From the NCBI GenBank assembly GCA_030141605.1, contig JAQGDQ010000516.1, positions 93,160 through 157,159 of the forward strand: DNA of 64,000 nt, given 5' to 3'. Shown in pieces: positions 50,024 to 62,353 of the stretch. This DNA is from Tubiluchus corallicola. Taxonomy: Eukaryota; Priapulida; Priapulimorpha; Priapulimorphida; Tubiluchidae. Every line of letters begins with the position of its first letter. Position 1 is the stretch's first letter. Below the pieces are notes generated by a model. That model did no database searches. It had not been told where the DNA came from and worked only from the letters and a program-made list of their open reading frames with translations. Both the position numbers and the translations under genes were made by a program.

Positions 50024-50054
50024 CAACAACAACAACAATAATAATAATAATAAT
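49904..50054. repeat. AAC/AAT microsatellite, about 150 bp
   Basis: (AAC)n then (AAT)n then (AAC)n then (AAT)n with a single AGT interruption. It directly abuts the left arm of the inverted repeat at 50057, in the position expected for a retroelement tail on the minus strand. Confidence 0.95.
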
Positions 50055-50056
50055 GG

Positions 50057-50326
50057 AATTTATTGCCAACTGGTTTCGAACAAAACTGTTCACTAGCAAG
50101 GCAACTAAAACAAAGATATTTACCAGAATTTAGAAGCAACTTCGAAGTACGTACAATGCAATAGTTAATAGCCAAATGAAGTACAATATGACATGTAGAT
50201 AAATTAACAATTTACCTCATAGACTACTGAATTGTACTTCGAAGTTGTTCCAAATTCTGGTAAATTTCTTTGTTTTAGATGCCTTGACAATGAGCAGTTT
50301 TGATCGAAACCGGTCGGCCATAAATT
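50057..50326. repeat. Head-to-head repeat pair, about 93 bp arms
   Basis: The complement of 50057-50151 and the direct sequence 50234-50326 share TACTTCGAAGTTG, AAATTCTGGTAAAT, TCTTTGTTTTAG, TGCCTTG, CAGTTTTG and CGAAACC...AATAAATT-type ends. About 83 bases of unrelated sequence separate them. Each copy is followed, in its own orientation, by a simple-sequence tail. Two interpretations fit: two copies of a short retroelement 3' end in opposite orientation, or one foldback element. Confidence 0.85.
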
Positions 50327-50360
50327 ACATATTGATGAAGTTGCATTTATTTGCCAAAAT

Positions 50361-50423
50361 GGTAATTCTAATTCTAATTCTAATAATAATAATGATGATG
50401 GTGATGATGATGATGATGATGGT

Positions 50424-50487
<64 letters not shown>

Positions 50488-50503
50488 GTAATAATAATAA
50501 CAA
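50361..50503. repeat. TAATTC/AAT/GATGAT microsatellite, about 140 bp
   Basis: Three TAATTC units, (AAT)n, (GATGAT)n, then a long (AAT)n with one AGT interruption. It lies 35 bases beyond the right arm of the head-to-head repeat pair. Confidence 0.95.
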
Positions 50504-53020
50504 TGCTCATTATTTTGAAATGCTCGAATCTTGGTTCTTCGCGTCGTGATTGTTAATCAGATATCCCACTAGAGCCGTCCCGTTAATATAGTTTTTTTAG
50601 AGAACCAATATCACTCATTCATTTATTTGCTCGTTCGTTCATTCACTCAGTGAGTCTTTCACATGTCGCTCATGTAATATAAGAGTAATTGTGCAAATGC
50701 GTGAAACACGGCACTGACATAACTATATTAAAATCAAGCGGCATTATTAGTCTGTAGCTTAAGAGTAAAAATACGTGTAATATAAAAATGTGTATAATGA
50801 GCGTAATCCATATAAGCTTTATTGATTGTGAGAAAGAATGCAATCAAATCACTGAACCAGAACAACGTAAAATGCAGGGAATTGATGAACTCCACTTAAC
50901 ATAACATGAAACTTAAGAAAGCATTAGTGTGCTCACGGGGCCAACAGTGTAATATAGGACTTGCAGAACGATGCGTCAAGCGGCTTACCATACAAAATAG
51001 AAAGCCAAACTTAAGTCACCGTGGCAAAGAAAGTGGTACAAAGTCAGGCATATCATTATGGCTGGATTACACAGTTTGAAATTCACATTATTTCTTGCAC
51101 TTCTATCAAGATAATTATAGGGTTACAAATTAGGCTATTAATTAATCCTTCGAAGCAGCTATACTGTTGCAAAATTCCGTCTTCCCACAGGTGTGAACTA
51201 TTGTCCATTAATCCAGGTTGTGATTTGATCAGAAGATAAATGTGTCTGAAACAAGCGGCGTCACACTGGTATTTCATTCCACAATAAGAACTACAGAGAA
51301 TCAGAGATCGTTATCAATGCTGAACCCATAGCTCAGTAAATTTGTCAACTTTTGTCAGTGATTAAAGCAGTACTACAATCTAGGCCATGCAATCCAAAAC
51401 GCAATAAATTGCAAAATATGGAAATTTATACAACATATAAATGAGGCAGGAGTCAGAGGGCGGTTGCTACTCCAGGGCCAATGAATTGATCATTTTCAGG
51501 GATCGTAATTCTATTTTAAAATTTCAACATTCAAAAATTGCGTACACATCGCATTACAGCTTTTTACTGGATGCAGTTAAATTGTTTCTTCTACGACTAA
51601 TTATTTTTAACTTTTAAAATGTTAAAGTTAACAATAGTGCCTGCTATCAATTCTAGTTCACGAAACCTCATAAATGCTTTATAAACTTTTTAATTACATA
51701 CCCATCATGTACTAGCAATGTAATGGACATGTTTACAAAAGGAAAACATAAACCGTCACCATTATTTCTTTTGAATTTATGAAACGTTAGAAAAAGTTTA
51801 CACTGTATCTGAAAGTGGTACATTTTCGCTCAGTAAAAATGCAATACTTGTGTCTTGTCAGACTCATGATTTTTTTCAGTAAATATTATTGTAATTAATT
51901 TTGGACTTCTTGCATTTGTGTACTATTGCAATTGCTATGGCGTGTCAGGAAGTGATTGCCCCTAATGTGTAGATGAAATCAAAAAGGATAAAAACTGACA
52001 AAACTATTATAGGCATTGATAGCATTTAATTTCGAAAAAAGGCATCGAGAGCATTTAATTTCGCGTGTACTTATCTTATTACCCGTTATTCACAGCAATG
52101 AGTGTCAAAAATGAGCAGGGGTGCAATTAACGTTGGCTTCTCAATGGGAATGGTGTCATTACTTATTTCTTTGCTTCCTTTCGTTAATTTTTGATTTGTG
52201 ACAATAGTGAATGATAAGAACTTAAAAAAAGACATTAAAGAAAATATTATAATGATTAAAACATAAGAAGATATACGTTTTCATCTACTTAATAATTGCT
52301 TTTTATATAGCGGGACTATATAAAAGTGTGTAGCATACTGACAAAAATGCGTGTAAATACAAATAAGCATAAACATATAGACCTATAAGTGTAAATACTT
52401 TGCCTTTAGTCAATTTAGTGCAACATTTTAGATAATTTTCAGGGCAAATTCCTTCTGCGTTTTTGTGAAGCTTCCGCCCGCGTTCTGTGGACAGTGGAGA
52501 AATATGTGTAAGTTTGGTCTGTTTTAATTAAGACGAATAATTAATATTGCCGGTGTTAGCATTTTTGAATTCGAAGACATAATGAAAAGCGGTTCAGAGG
52601 AGAAGAAAGAAAAAACCTGAAATTATGAAACATATTGTTATGGAAATTGTTACGTAAGTGCTTTGACCAAAAGAATTGCTATAAGGAAACACAAACAATG
52701 ACAAAGAAATAGGTGATACAATTGACAGAAAGTTAATGACCCCAAGTAAAAAAATAAAAAACAGTAGGATATGCAAACAACAAGTTTGTAGGCCGTCGTG
52801 CCATAAAATTCGGCAAAGATACGGCAATACGCCACTCCTTAGAGTGATTTTGCTATCATGTAAACAAGCAAAGGCAGTTTAAGCAAACAAAACACTGTGC
52901 AAAGTCAGTTAAGCAAGATATATTAACCAATCTATTAAATATTTCCTAGAAAGCCAAACTGTATAGTGCAGTAATAAATAATTATTAAACACAAGTAGCA
53001 CCCCAAAGACAAACAGTAAG
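50504..53020. other. Intergenic, nothing recognised
   Basis: AT-rich; no exon, RNA gene or clear repeat seen. Open frames here are short and have no family resemblance. Confidence 0.45.
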
Positions 53021-53031
53021 TAAAAAAATAT

Positions 53032-53037
53032 TTTATT
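53032..53037 (-). terminator. Candidate distal polyadenylation signal of ETFDH
   Basis: TTTATT here is AATAAA on the minus strand, 1.5 kb past the ETFDH stop. If used, the hAT-like repeat at 53281-53633 is part of the ETFDH 3' UTR. Nearer signals may exist. Confidence 0.3.
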
Positions 53038-53280
53038 GCATCACAAATATGTTAACTGGGTTCTTTCATACATGGTAGCTAACTAGACCTGAGACAGCAA
53101 AACTTAAACCATACTTACTGACTAGTGCACATAACTGGCAATCTAATAAGTTGAACATGTAACAAACTGAGAAAGAAGTAAATGCTATACAACAATGGAT
53201 TTATAATTTTATGTTTTGTGCTCAGCAGACTGGAGAATTAACTATTTTATTATGATATTTATGTAACAAAACAATTATTA

Positions 53281-53633
53281 CATGCAGGATCAGATAATGA
53301 CCTTCTTGGGTCCCCAGGCTAATGAAATTATAGGCTCCCTCCTCTAACTCGCCTACTTCTGTCTTAAACATTGTTTACTCATGATATATTTTCAGCAACA
53401 TTTACACACCTTGAAGTAAACTTTTTACAGATTCTTTAGATAAACTAAGACAGCTATCTTTTGTTTATTAATAAAAATATCCTTTAAGAAATCTAGTATT
53501 TTAATATTTATTGCAAACCAAATTAGTAAATGTTTCACATTAACCGTAGTGAAAAGCAGATTTTTTATCAAGCTTGAGAGGCCCTAGGCTGCAGCCTATA
53601 TTAGATTACAGGAAAATCCAGCCCGACTGCATG
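53281..53633 (-). mobile_element. 353 bp interspersed repeat, hAT-like MITE, copy 2 (inverted)
   Basis: The minus strand aligns over its whole length with the element at 23330-23695. Here both ends are inverted copies of a CATGCAG start: CATGCAGGATCAGATAATGA at the left and, complemented, CATGCAGTCGGGCTGGATTT at the right. No coding frame. A clean 8 bp target duplication is not evident in this copy, so the superfamily remains an inference. Confidence 0.7.
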
Positions 53634-54529
53634 TATTTCAACACATAAAAATGATTTCTTATTACATCAAAATCATGACTACTGGCAATTATATAATTAT
53701 AACGATTTAATCATTTATCACAATTTTTTAATAAAATGCACATACACACTAATTTACAAACAAACATCTATTACAAAGACAAGTCATCTTTCTATAAAAC
53801 ATACAAGAACATTAGCTTCTAAGAATCTGAAACAATAACGAAATACTTCTCCTGCGAAGTATCACTTCTAGTAACATAGTAATATAGTCATGTATCTGCT
53901 GATTACAGAAATAATATCATATCTTTCAGAATTTTAATACAATCAATACATGAAATAATAATTAACTAATGTGTTTAACAAATGTCGTAAATTTAACACT
54001 TTCACCACCTAAAATTGCACATTGTACCACAGCTAAAGAATGCTTATTGGCATTATTCACTGAAACTATACAAACAAATGCCAGCCATACAGCAAATATC
54101 ATACCTTGTACTAACATCAGTCTTGGTCCAGTTAATCGTCATATCAACGTAACAAGTAGGACACATTCATACCTCACACTGTAAAGACTAAACTGAACAA
54201 CTAAACTGCACCGGGAAATGTTCTTCTGTATTATGCCACCAAGAAAGAAATGGGAGGGTGTATTTTAGACTAAATTTACCACATTACCACTACTATCTTA
54301 CTCGTACACAAACCATGGCAAGCAGCAGTACTTCTGTTGTCCACTGTAGTCAGAGATGTGTAACCACAGATTACTTATCCATGTGGGTCTAAATGGAAGT
54401 GAGAGGCATCGCCAACAACAATATCACAAATGATTTCACCTATATGCCTCAGTGAGGGTCATCGCAAAGTAGAACCTTGGTAGTGCTGCATTCTATTCAA
54501 AATGAAATTTTTGAATTGTTTACGTAATA

Positions 54530-57500
54530 CTACATTCCATTGTAAGCAGGTCCACCACCTCCCTCCGGGCACATCCAGTTGATATTTTGGCTCGGGTCCT
54601 TGATATCGCATGTCTTACAGTGTATGCAATTTTGAGCATTAATCTGTAACCGCTGCCCAGTCCCATCCTCGGTAGGAACAAATTCATACACACCTAGAAA
54701 CAGAGATATTACATAATTTAAGAACCTAAATGAAAAGTTTGTACGCTCATGAGCATAGTTACTCAGAAAGCTTATAGTTTTGCACCAGTGGTGGTGTAAA
54801 TTTTTTAGACTTTCCAGTTCAGTATTGTCTATTGCTTTTGTGTTGTTTATGTGAATGAATTCATATCAGTCTCGATACAGTGCGGACAATGATTTCCCAT
54901 TGATAGACTTATAGTGTTAATTTCAGAGTTTGAAAACACAAAGTACTTCTGTGGCACAGCATAGCTAGAAAAACAAAAGGTCTTGGGTTCTAGTCCAAGT
55001 TGTGGTACAAAAATTTTTCAAACTATCTAATTGCCAACATACAAGCTATTGCTCTAAAAGAAAAGTAATATCTGCAGGAAAGGAATAATGAAAAAGACAA
55101 CTACAGATCATTTCAGAATTAACATCAGATTTAACTAGCAAAAACAATGAAAAAGGCAAGTTTAACAGAAAAGAAAGCAGAAACTTAATGCAAAATTGGC
55201 AATTTTGACCAGTACTTACCAGCAGGGCAAAATCGCTGTTCGGGGCCATCATAAATTGCTAAATTATTTTTTGTGGGAATGGAGTCATCTTTGAGTGTCA
55301 GGTGGGGAGGCTGATCTCCTTCGTGATTTGTTCCAGTCAAAGCCACAGAGCTTAATAAATCAAAACTGACTTTGCCGTCTGGTTTCGGGTAATCGATTGG
55401 TTTACATTCAGAGGAACGTTTCAGTTTTTTAGCATCTGGAAGACCTGTTGGAAAAACCCAAATACTGTTACAATTTAACTGTTATAATACTCAACTACAG
55501 TGTCATATATTGTTTCATATACTTTAACGAGGAAATAATTTTCACTTTAGAAAACGTATAAAATAACTTTCTAACGTTCAATGACTGTTTTTGTTTATGT
55601 TTTACTTTATTATTTGGTAATTTCACTAATTATAACAGTTATGAATTTTTATAAAAGACTGTATTTTTATATGCACTACAAACTAGTTAAACATACTAGA
55701 GTGATGACAATTTCTTCACAAAATGCCATAAAATGTATCACAAGATAGTATAATGTTACAAAGACTTCCGAAACAGAGGCCATAATAAAAATTTGATTGT
55801 GATCATGTGAAAGAGAAAGACAGAGAAAGACAAAGACCATGTGAAATAATCAACTTGCTAATCAATTTAACTGTTTACAACACAAACTGATCTGAATAAG
55901 GTATTATATATATATATATATATCCTATCTGAATATTCCATTCTGTATCTTCAATCTCTAATAAAAAAGAACTGTATGTCATCATTATTCTAATGTGATA
56001 AAGTTTATCTGTCAATTGCTGCTGATATTATGCAGTGTTGAGATAACCATCACATCACAGGTACATGGGTTCGTTTATAAAGAATTAGAACTTTTGCTTA
56101 ATTATGTCTTCACAGTTCAATGTAAGATACACATAAATGCCTCTTCCCATTGACAACTCTGTTTTCCCATATTAATCGTTTGTTTTATATGATGTATGTA
56201 ATTAGTAATTATAACTTATTTTTTCCTTGTTTTGAATAATTGTATTATTGTGTAATTGTATAATTGTTATATGTTTGTAATCTTGTTATTGTGGCCCATC
56301 ATTTGCCCTGCATTGTACTATAGATATATCCTGTATGCACCTGTTTGCACATTGTATCTGTTGACTAATATGTACTGTACAATTCGAGTAGGTAATAAAT
56401 AACAAATAATTACATTCTGTCCTACAACAATTTATAATAACAAAACTTTCTTAAAATTAACACCTGGAACACCTGCTTATCATAGAACAAGCACAATTTC
56501 AATTGCTCACGACTCACCGTGGTGTAACGTCCAGGGTTCTTTGCCTCTAAGCAAATAATACACTGTACCAGTATACATAACTGTACCCCAAACTCCTAGG
56601 AAAGTGTTAGCAGATGGTCTTATGTTACGAACCGCTTTCAGTTCTTTCCATACCCAGCTCTCTCTTATAGCGTCTTCATAACTGACAGGATCCGTTGCTG
56701 AAATATGCAATATTACATATACATACTACATATTTCTGTCATTAATTGTCATGAAAAAAATCACATTTCGAGCGAAAAACAGTTCATTATTAATTGCTAA
56801 TAAGTATTTGCAGGTAGTTTAACATTAATTTCAATATGATAACAAAAAAGCACAGTAGTTGCTTCTTAATAAAACCACCAAGGGACCAGCAATAAGTGGT
56901 CTTAATAAACGGTGCTTTTATTATACGGTGGCCTGTTGTAAGCACAAATATTTGGCAAAGTGCAGTAAATTAATGCTCACCCAATTAATACTATTATGAC
57001 AATTAAACATGGAGCAGTCAGCTCAATTGCATGTCTATAGAATGACTCAAGCATACAGCAGTGATCCAAGTTCATTCAACAGACTAAGACTTTAGCAGCT
57101 GTACATGCGGAATGGTTATGACGAAGCATTTGACTTTAACTTCAGTGTTATTTTGACTAAGAAGAGGCAAATGTAGGAAACGAAAACATTTCAAATACAT
57201 AGCTTAAAAAAAGCAAACTGCAAAAAATGCATTTTATTTTTTTCAGTTTGCTATTGCTGTTGTTACCTATTAGTGAAAAATGTGGTTGAAACAGTGCACT
57301 GGTTTAATTAACTGAATTTTCTTAACAATAGTTTCTATTAAAGTATTTCTGGACAGTGCCTAAATGATTCTAAAATGCAGCGGGTTTTGTTGTCTGTGGT
57401 TTTAGTAAGTGGTGGCTACTGAAGTACTTTTTGTATCAGCAAAATCTCATTTAATAATTAAAAAATAATCGAAGAATGGTGGACATTATATGTAACTAAA

Positions 57501-60500
57501 CCAGCAATGAATGGTTATCCTGTGGCTATTGACCCATCAATCCATGTGCTGTTTAGCAAAAAGCACAAAATTTTATCACTTGTCACATAAAAGTAAAAAA
57601 ACATAGCAAACTACGATGAACTCACCCATTGTTTCAGATTTTAAGTTTTCATTAGACAGAGTGTTATACACGGCCTCAGCAGCCACCATTGCACTCTTCA
57701 TAGCATTGTGGGTTCCCTTTACCTTTGGCACATTCATGAAACCAGGTAAGCAACCCATCAGACAACCACCGGGAAAAGTGAGTTTTGGTATTGACTGTAA
57801 CAATCAATAAAAAGTGCAAATTGTGAAAAAAAATCATATTTATTAAAACAAATTTAATGGAGAATTTTTTGTTAGCATCTATTAACATCTTCAAATCTAT
57901 TAACCAAATGTTCATTCTAAACAAGTTTAAATTTCTTCTACAACAAAAAAACACTGAACTATGTATATTTTTTAATAAATGGTACACCAACAATCAACTA
58001 TGTAGTAAAATAATCTAAGCTTTGAGGATAGCTCTGTGGGTAAAACACCTCTGAAGGGTCAGCATCCAAATTTAATTTACCTTGGTTACAATGCTGGCAA
58101 AACCATTGACATTAAGCAGGTCCACCATTGAGTGTTGTATACTCACATGAAAAGTGTCAAACTGCACACAAAAACATTTAAAAAATTAAATGAACAAAAT
58201 GTAATGAAAATCAAACCTGAAGTCCACCTTCATTTAAAGCTCTGGCACCATAGCCTAGCCTAGTGCCGCCCTCTAGGGTACGCCGAATGTACGGGTGTGT
58301 TTTAAACTTCTGAAATTCTTTAAATGGATGTAAATACGGATTTTTGTAATCCAACCCTATTACAAAACCAACTGCTACCAATGGCTGGTCATTGTCTAAC
58401 AAGTGATATATGAAAGACCCTCCGTATGTCACCTTGTCCTGAAAATAAAGCAAATAAAGCAAGTTTTATTTATTTTTTCATATAAATACATGATACCCAC
58501 TTTATGAAAAATTGCTGAGAGTATTACAAAGTACAATAAAATGCTCTTGCATTTAACTGTAATAATGTACGTCAAACTGATAAATATTGACAAATTGACA
58601 GAATCCACAGAGGGCAAAAACTTTAATGGTATATGAAAACTACTTATCTTTTTCAGTAGTTATGAGTATTACAATATTTAAATTACAGTATTCTTCACTT
58701 AATTACAGTGCATATTGTTTACTTATGAAGCCAATTACTCTTGTAAATGTTTGCATAAAGTTTTTAAGTAACTTGCAACAATTTAGTGACCATTTGCATT
58801 ATTAAAGTAATTCACATTAAGAATGTACTGTTTATCTACGATGCCATTAACCTTTATATGTGATAAACTGCCTGCATTGCTAAGAAAATGCAAACTTTAA
58901 CATCAGTAATGATTCAGCATTCATTTATTTGAGTCACTGACATTCTCATTCAAAACGGTTTATCAACAAGAATCAGCACGGGTTTAAGTTTAACCTAATT
59001 AGACCTTTTCTTCAAGGTAAGATTTAATCTTGTGCTTGACTGACATTTCTGCATTGTCACATGTAAATGAAACCCTTGAAGCCAGAGAATTAAGTAGGAA
59101 AATGCAAAGGTGTAAAACATGCTTAAAACAAAGTCCCTGGTCTAGCCCAAGTTAAAACGCAAAGCAAGTGTGTGATCTATGTCACAATTTTGTTGTCTTC
59201 AAAGTGTGTAAGGTTGATTTATAAAGCGAAGTTTAGATTTAACAAGCAGCGGACTTTGCTAGGTTAAAGCATAATACAGTTCCGTTACAGGCCCAAGAAG
59301 AGCCTGGATTTCTTAAATGAATTTTACGGCATCTATTTAAGGAACAATTTTATTATTGAAACATCTAGATACTTACTGAATAGTTACTGGAACTTAACTT
59401 GACAAGTTTTTTACAGCAAGTTTGAGCTCCTGCTTATCATTAAATGTCACACATTAGGCAATAGGCATATACTGTATTTTCTCTTAAACTTTCTTTACAG
59501 GCTGTTATAATTACGTACCAAAGGCCATCCTATCGTGTGCTCTACGTGACCTGGTCGGTGTTTTTCGTGATCAATTTCCCACAATTCTTTAAAGCCAATG
59601 CCATAAGTTTGTGGATCACAGTTTTCCCTGAGATTAAATTTGCTATAAAGTTGTTTTCCTAGATGTCCGTGGCAGCCTTCTGCAAACATGGTGATTTTAG
59701 CATGCAATTCCATACCCCGTTCAAAATTGCTCTGCAAAAAAATCTTATCCATGTAACATATGAACATCATTTAATTTATCTATTTAAAATATTCAAATAA
59801 CTGAAATTTTAATAAAATTTCAAGACACATGGCACCAAAAACAAAAGATAACTTTTCCATTATGCAGCAATATCATCTGAATGGAATGCCATTGTAAAAA
59901 CTGTACAAACCCAGAATGAGTTCTGAAAGCAAATTTGAAAAGCAGTAAATGTGAACAGTCCAAATTTTCACGTTTCCTGTTTTTCAAATTTGGTGTAAAA
60001 ATTCAATCAACTGTGAGTCCATTATGTGGTTGTACATTTGCATATAATCTTGATATTACTACTTTTTTAAATAATTAACCTTTACAAAGAAAGGGGCTTT
60101 CAAAGACATCACTAAAGATGATGTATTGCTGGGAAGCAAGCAAGCTGCTGTAGGATTAAAATCTGATTTACTCCTACAAAATGCAAAATGTAATTTCTTT
60201 TCTGCAGACCCAAAAAACAGTGATTATACTTAACCGAGCAAAAAATCTACAAAGAAGGTAATAACATCCTACAATCATGGCTCTTATGTTCAAAAGTAAA
60301 AAATGGTTGCAAAAAGAAGAGGCATAAAGCCAAAAGAAACAAAAGCAAATATTCCAAGCAAAAATATCCAAAACAGCAAAAAATTCTGATTCATTTTTGT
60401 GTTTCACAAAAGTAAGCTTGCGAAATTTGATCATACTTTGGGTGATCCATCCTTCGCTATTCCCAAGTCAGCAGTTGCTATTCCTTTTACACTCCCATCT

Positions 60501-61016
60501 TCGTGATACAGCACCTATATAAAATATGACGTACCAAAGATTAGCGGCAAAACCAAACACCACAACAGCGCAAAAGAAAATTAATCACAATTTGTCTACT
60601 GCATGCTCTAAACAAGGGCATATTTGCCAATTGAGGCGTGCAATGATTGTTATTATTATTATTTTGGATAAAAAAGTGAAGGTGACCTATTACAGACAAC
60701 AATAACTTTTAATGCCAAAAATATACCCAGAGGCAATTTGTGCTTATTGTGGTCTTTCTCTTTGTGACCTAAAAGCAGTTCAGAATGAGGAGGTGAAACA
60801 ATGTAATTTTTCATTCATTGTTGACTTTTCTACTTTTTCTACTCTAGCAATTTGATATGCAAGGGAACAAGTGAACAACAAATTTTAAAATACATACTTC
60901 TGATGCAGGACAACCAGGATAAATCTCCACTCCTAGTTCTTCTGCTTGTTCTGCTAGCCATTTAACAAAATAGCCCAGCCTTATCACGTAATTGCCATGG
61001 TTGTTCATAGGAAGGC
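54530..61016 (-). CDS. ETFDH: Electron transfer flavoprotein-ubiquinone oxidoreductase, C-terminal three quarters (5' end outside window)
   Basis: Eight exons, 61016-60898, 60514-60437, 59731-59519, 58438-58217, 57794-57626, 56697-56518, 55444-55220 and 54693-54530, join in frame for about 455 of roughly 617 residues. The enzyme sits on the matrix face of the mitochondrial inner membrane. It passes electrons from ETF through FAD and one 4Fe-4S cluster to ubiquinone, serving fatty-acid and amino-acid oxidation. Seen in order: [93 protein letters not shown] and [12 protein letters not shown]. At the end are the cluster ligands, Cys in RFCPAG and the three in CIHCKTC, then [15 protein letters not shown]. 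An extra Cys (WMCP) sits near the cluster where vertebrates have a non-Cys residue. The donor at 58217 (GTTTGA) is weak but required. Upstream exons lie past a LINE insertion. Confidence 0.95.
54951..55020 (+). repeat. tRNA-like fragment (possible SINE head) in ETFDH intron
   Basis: It has a good B-box, GGTTCTAGTCC (54986-54996), inside a T-arm-like GGTCTTGGGTTCTAGTCCAAG and a plausible A-box starting TGGCACAG at 54952. The anticodon region cannot form a normal tRNA, so it is not a functional tRNA gene. It could be a tRNA-derived SINE remnant. Confidence 0.35.
55907..55924. repeat. (TA)n microsatellite
   Basis: A run of about nine TA units in an ETFDH intron. Confidence 0.9.
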
Positions 61017-61413
61017 CTGCAGTTAATTCAGAAACAAATAAAGGGTGATGTAGTTAAAAAAACAATAAAAAAATACCTCTGAATGTTAACCAAAATCTGG
61101 TTTGAGCTTATATCCTTTAATATTTATTAATTTTTAGATATTTAAACGTACTTAGTAGGGATAGGCAGTTAGGCAATAACACGAGCAACTGCATTTCACT
61201 TTTTAAAGGTACACAAATTTCTGTTAATTCAATAATAATCATAGTAGATGGTGACACTAACATTGTCAACAGTATTGACATCAGTATTTTTTGGTGGCGC
61301 TGCGGCGCAAAAACAGCAGTTTGACTTTCATTGAGCTCTGACATAAATCATTAAATTTAAAGTGCTTACGCAAAATTTAAACGTTTATCTAAGCTTATTA
61401 CATTGATTATGAT

Positions 61414-62328
61414 ATGATGGAGACACGAGGATCGAAAAATCCCAAAAGAACACAGTCTGTTGCTGAGATGAGTGAACAAAACGCTTCCACTAGTAAAGCG
61501 CCAAACAATTCAAATATGGCGGGAAAGCAAACGGCTTCAGAACAAACAGCTGATACTACGCAAAATTTACCAACGAATACCCAGTCAATAGAAAACAACA
61601 CGACGGCAGCAGGTGATCAGTCGGTCAGCCTACAGTGTTTGAATGCCATTCGAAGCTTACAAGAGCAGGTTCGTGCATTAGACAGAAAATTTTCTGAAGA
61701 AACAGAAGAAATTAAACAATCGCAACAGTTTATTTCAAACAGCTTTGAGGACATGAAAAAGGAAATTTCAGGCGTAGTCACACAGGTAAACTCACTTACA
61801 ACTAAAGTAAAATCCCTAGAGTTGACAGTTGCTACATTACAAGAGTCGGTTAAAGACAAAGATGCAACCATTGACAGATTAGAACAATATAGCAGGAGAG
61901 AATGTTTGGAGATTACTGGGATACCTGTGACAAAGGGAGAAGACACGGATGAGATTGTGAAAGATCTAGCAAACTCGATGGGAGTGCAAATAGATGACAG
62001 TGACATCAGTGTGTCGCACAGATTACCGGCAAACGTAAGGAAAGCAACACCAAAAATCATAGTGAAGTTTGTTAGGAAAACCAAGAGGGACGAGATGTTT
62101 AAGAAAAGAGGCGAAGTCGCATATACTAGTGATTTACCTACAGGGAGTTACCATTATGGAAGGCAAAGAATCTACATTAATGAGAGCTTGACTCAAAAAC
62201 GAAAACAACTGTTTTATGATGTTAAGCAGTTCAAAAAAGAAAAACATTTTAAATATTTGTGGACCAAAAATGGCAGAATTTTGTTAAAATACAATGATGA
62301 AAGTGAAGTAGTAAACAAAACAAATTAA
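61414..62328 (+). CDS. LINE ORF1 protein (coiled coil plus RRM-like nucleic-acid-binding domain)
   Basis: 304 residues from ATG 61414. The first 70 residues are Ser/Thr/Asn/Gln-rich and disordered. A heptad-rich coiled coil occupies about 75-160 (LNAIRSLQEQVRALDRKF ... LQESVKDKDATIDRLEQ). The conserved junction LEQYSRRECLEITGIP follows near 158-173, then VSHRLPANVRKATPKIIVKF and a C-terminal RIYINESLTQKRKQLFY segment. This order is typical of LINE ORF1 proteins of the transposase-22/L1-ORF1-like type, which bind the element's RNA as trimers. The intact frame suggests recent activity. The alternative start one codon later (second Met) would make no difference. Confidence 0.88.
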   Translation: MMETRGSKNPKRTQSVAEMSEQNASTSKAPNNSNMAGKQTASEQTADTTQNLPTNTQSIENNTTAAGDQSVSLQCLNAIRSLQEQVRALDRKFSEETEEIKQSQQFISNSFEDMKKEISGVVTQVNSLTTKVKSLELTVATLQESVKDKDATIDRLEQYSRRECLEITGIPVTKGEDTDEIVKDLANSMGVQIDDSDISVSHRLPANVRKATPKIIVKFVRKTKRDEMFKKRGEVAYTSDLPTGSYHYGRQRIYINESLTQKRKQLFYDVKQFKKEKHFKYLWTKNGRILLKYNDESEVVNKTN

Positions 62329-62353
62329 AGTGTAAAAAATGTAAATATTATCA

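Noticed and set aside
49752-50556. Long Ile/Val/Tyr/Cys runs in frames crossing 49.9-50.5 kb
   Set aside because: They are translations of the AAT/AAC microsatellites, not proteins.
58021-58100. tRNA-like A-box (TAGCTCTGTGGG) with a weak B-box at 58084
   Set aside because: The B-box GGTTACAATGC fits poorly and no cloverleaf forms; at most a very old SINE.
61617-62084. 155-codon minus-strand frame
   Set aside because: Antisense shadow of the LINE ORF1 coiled-coil region.
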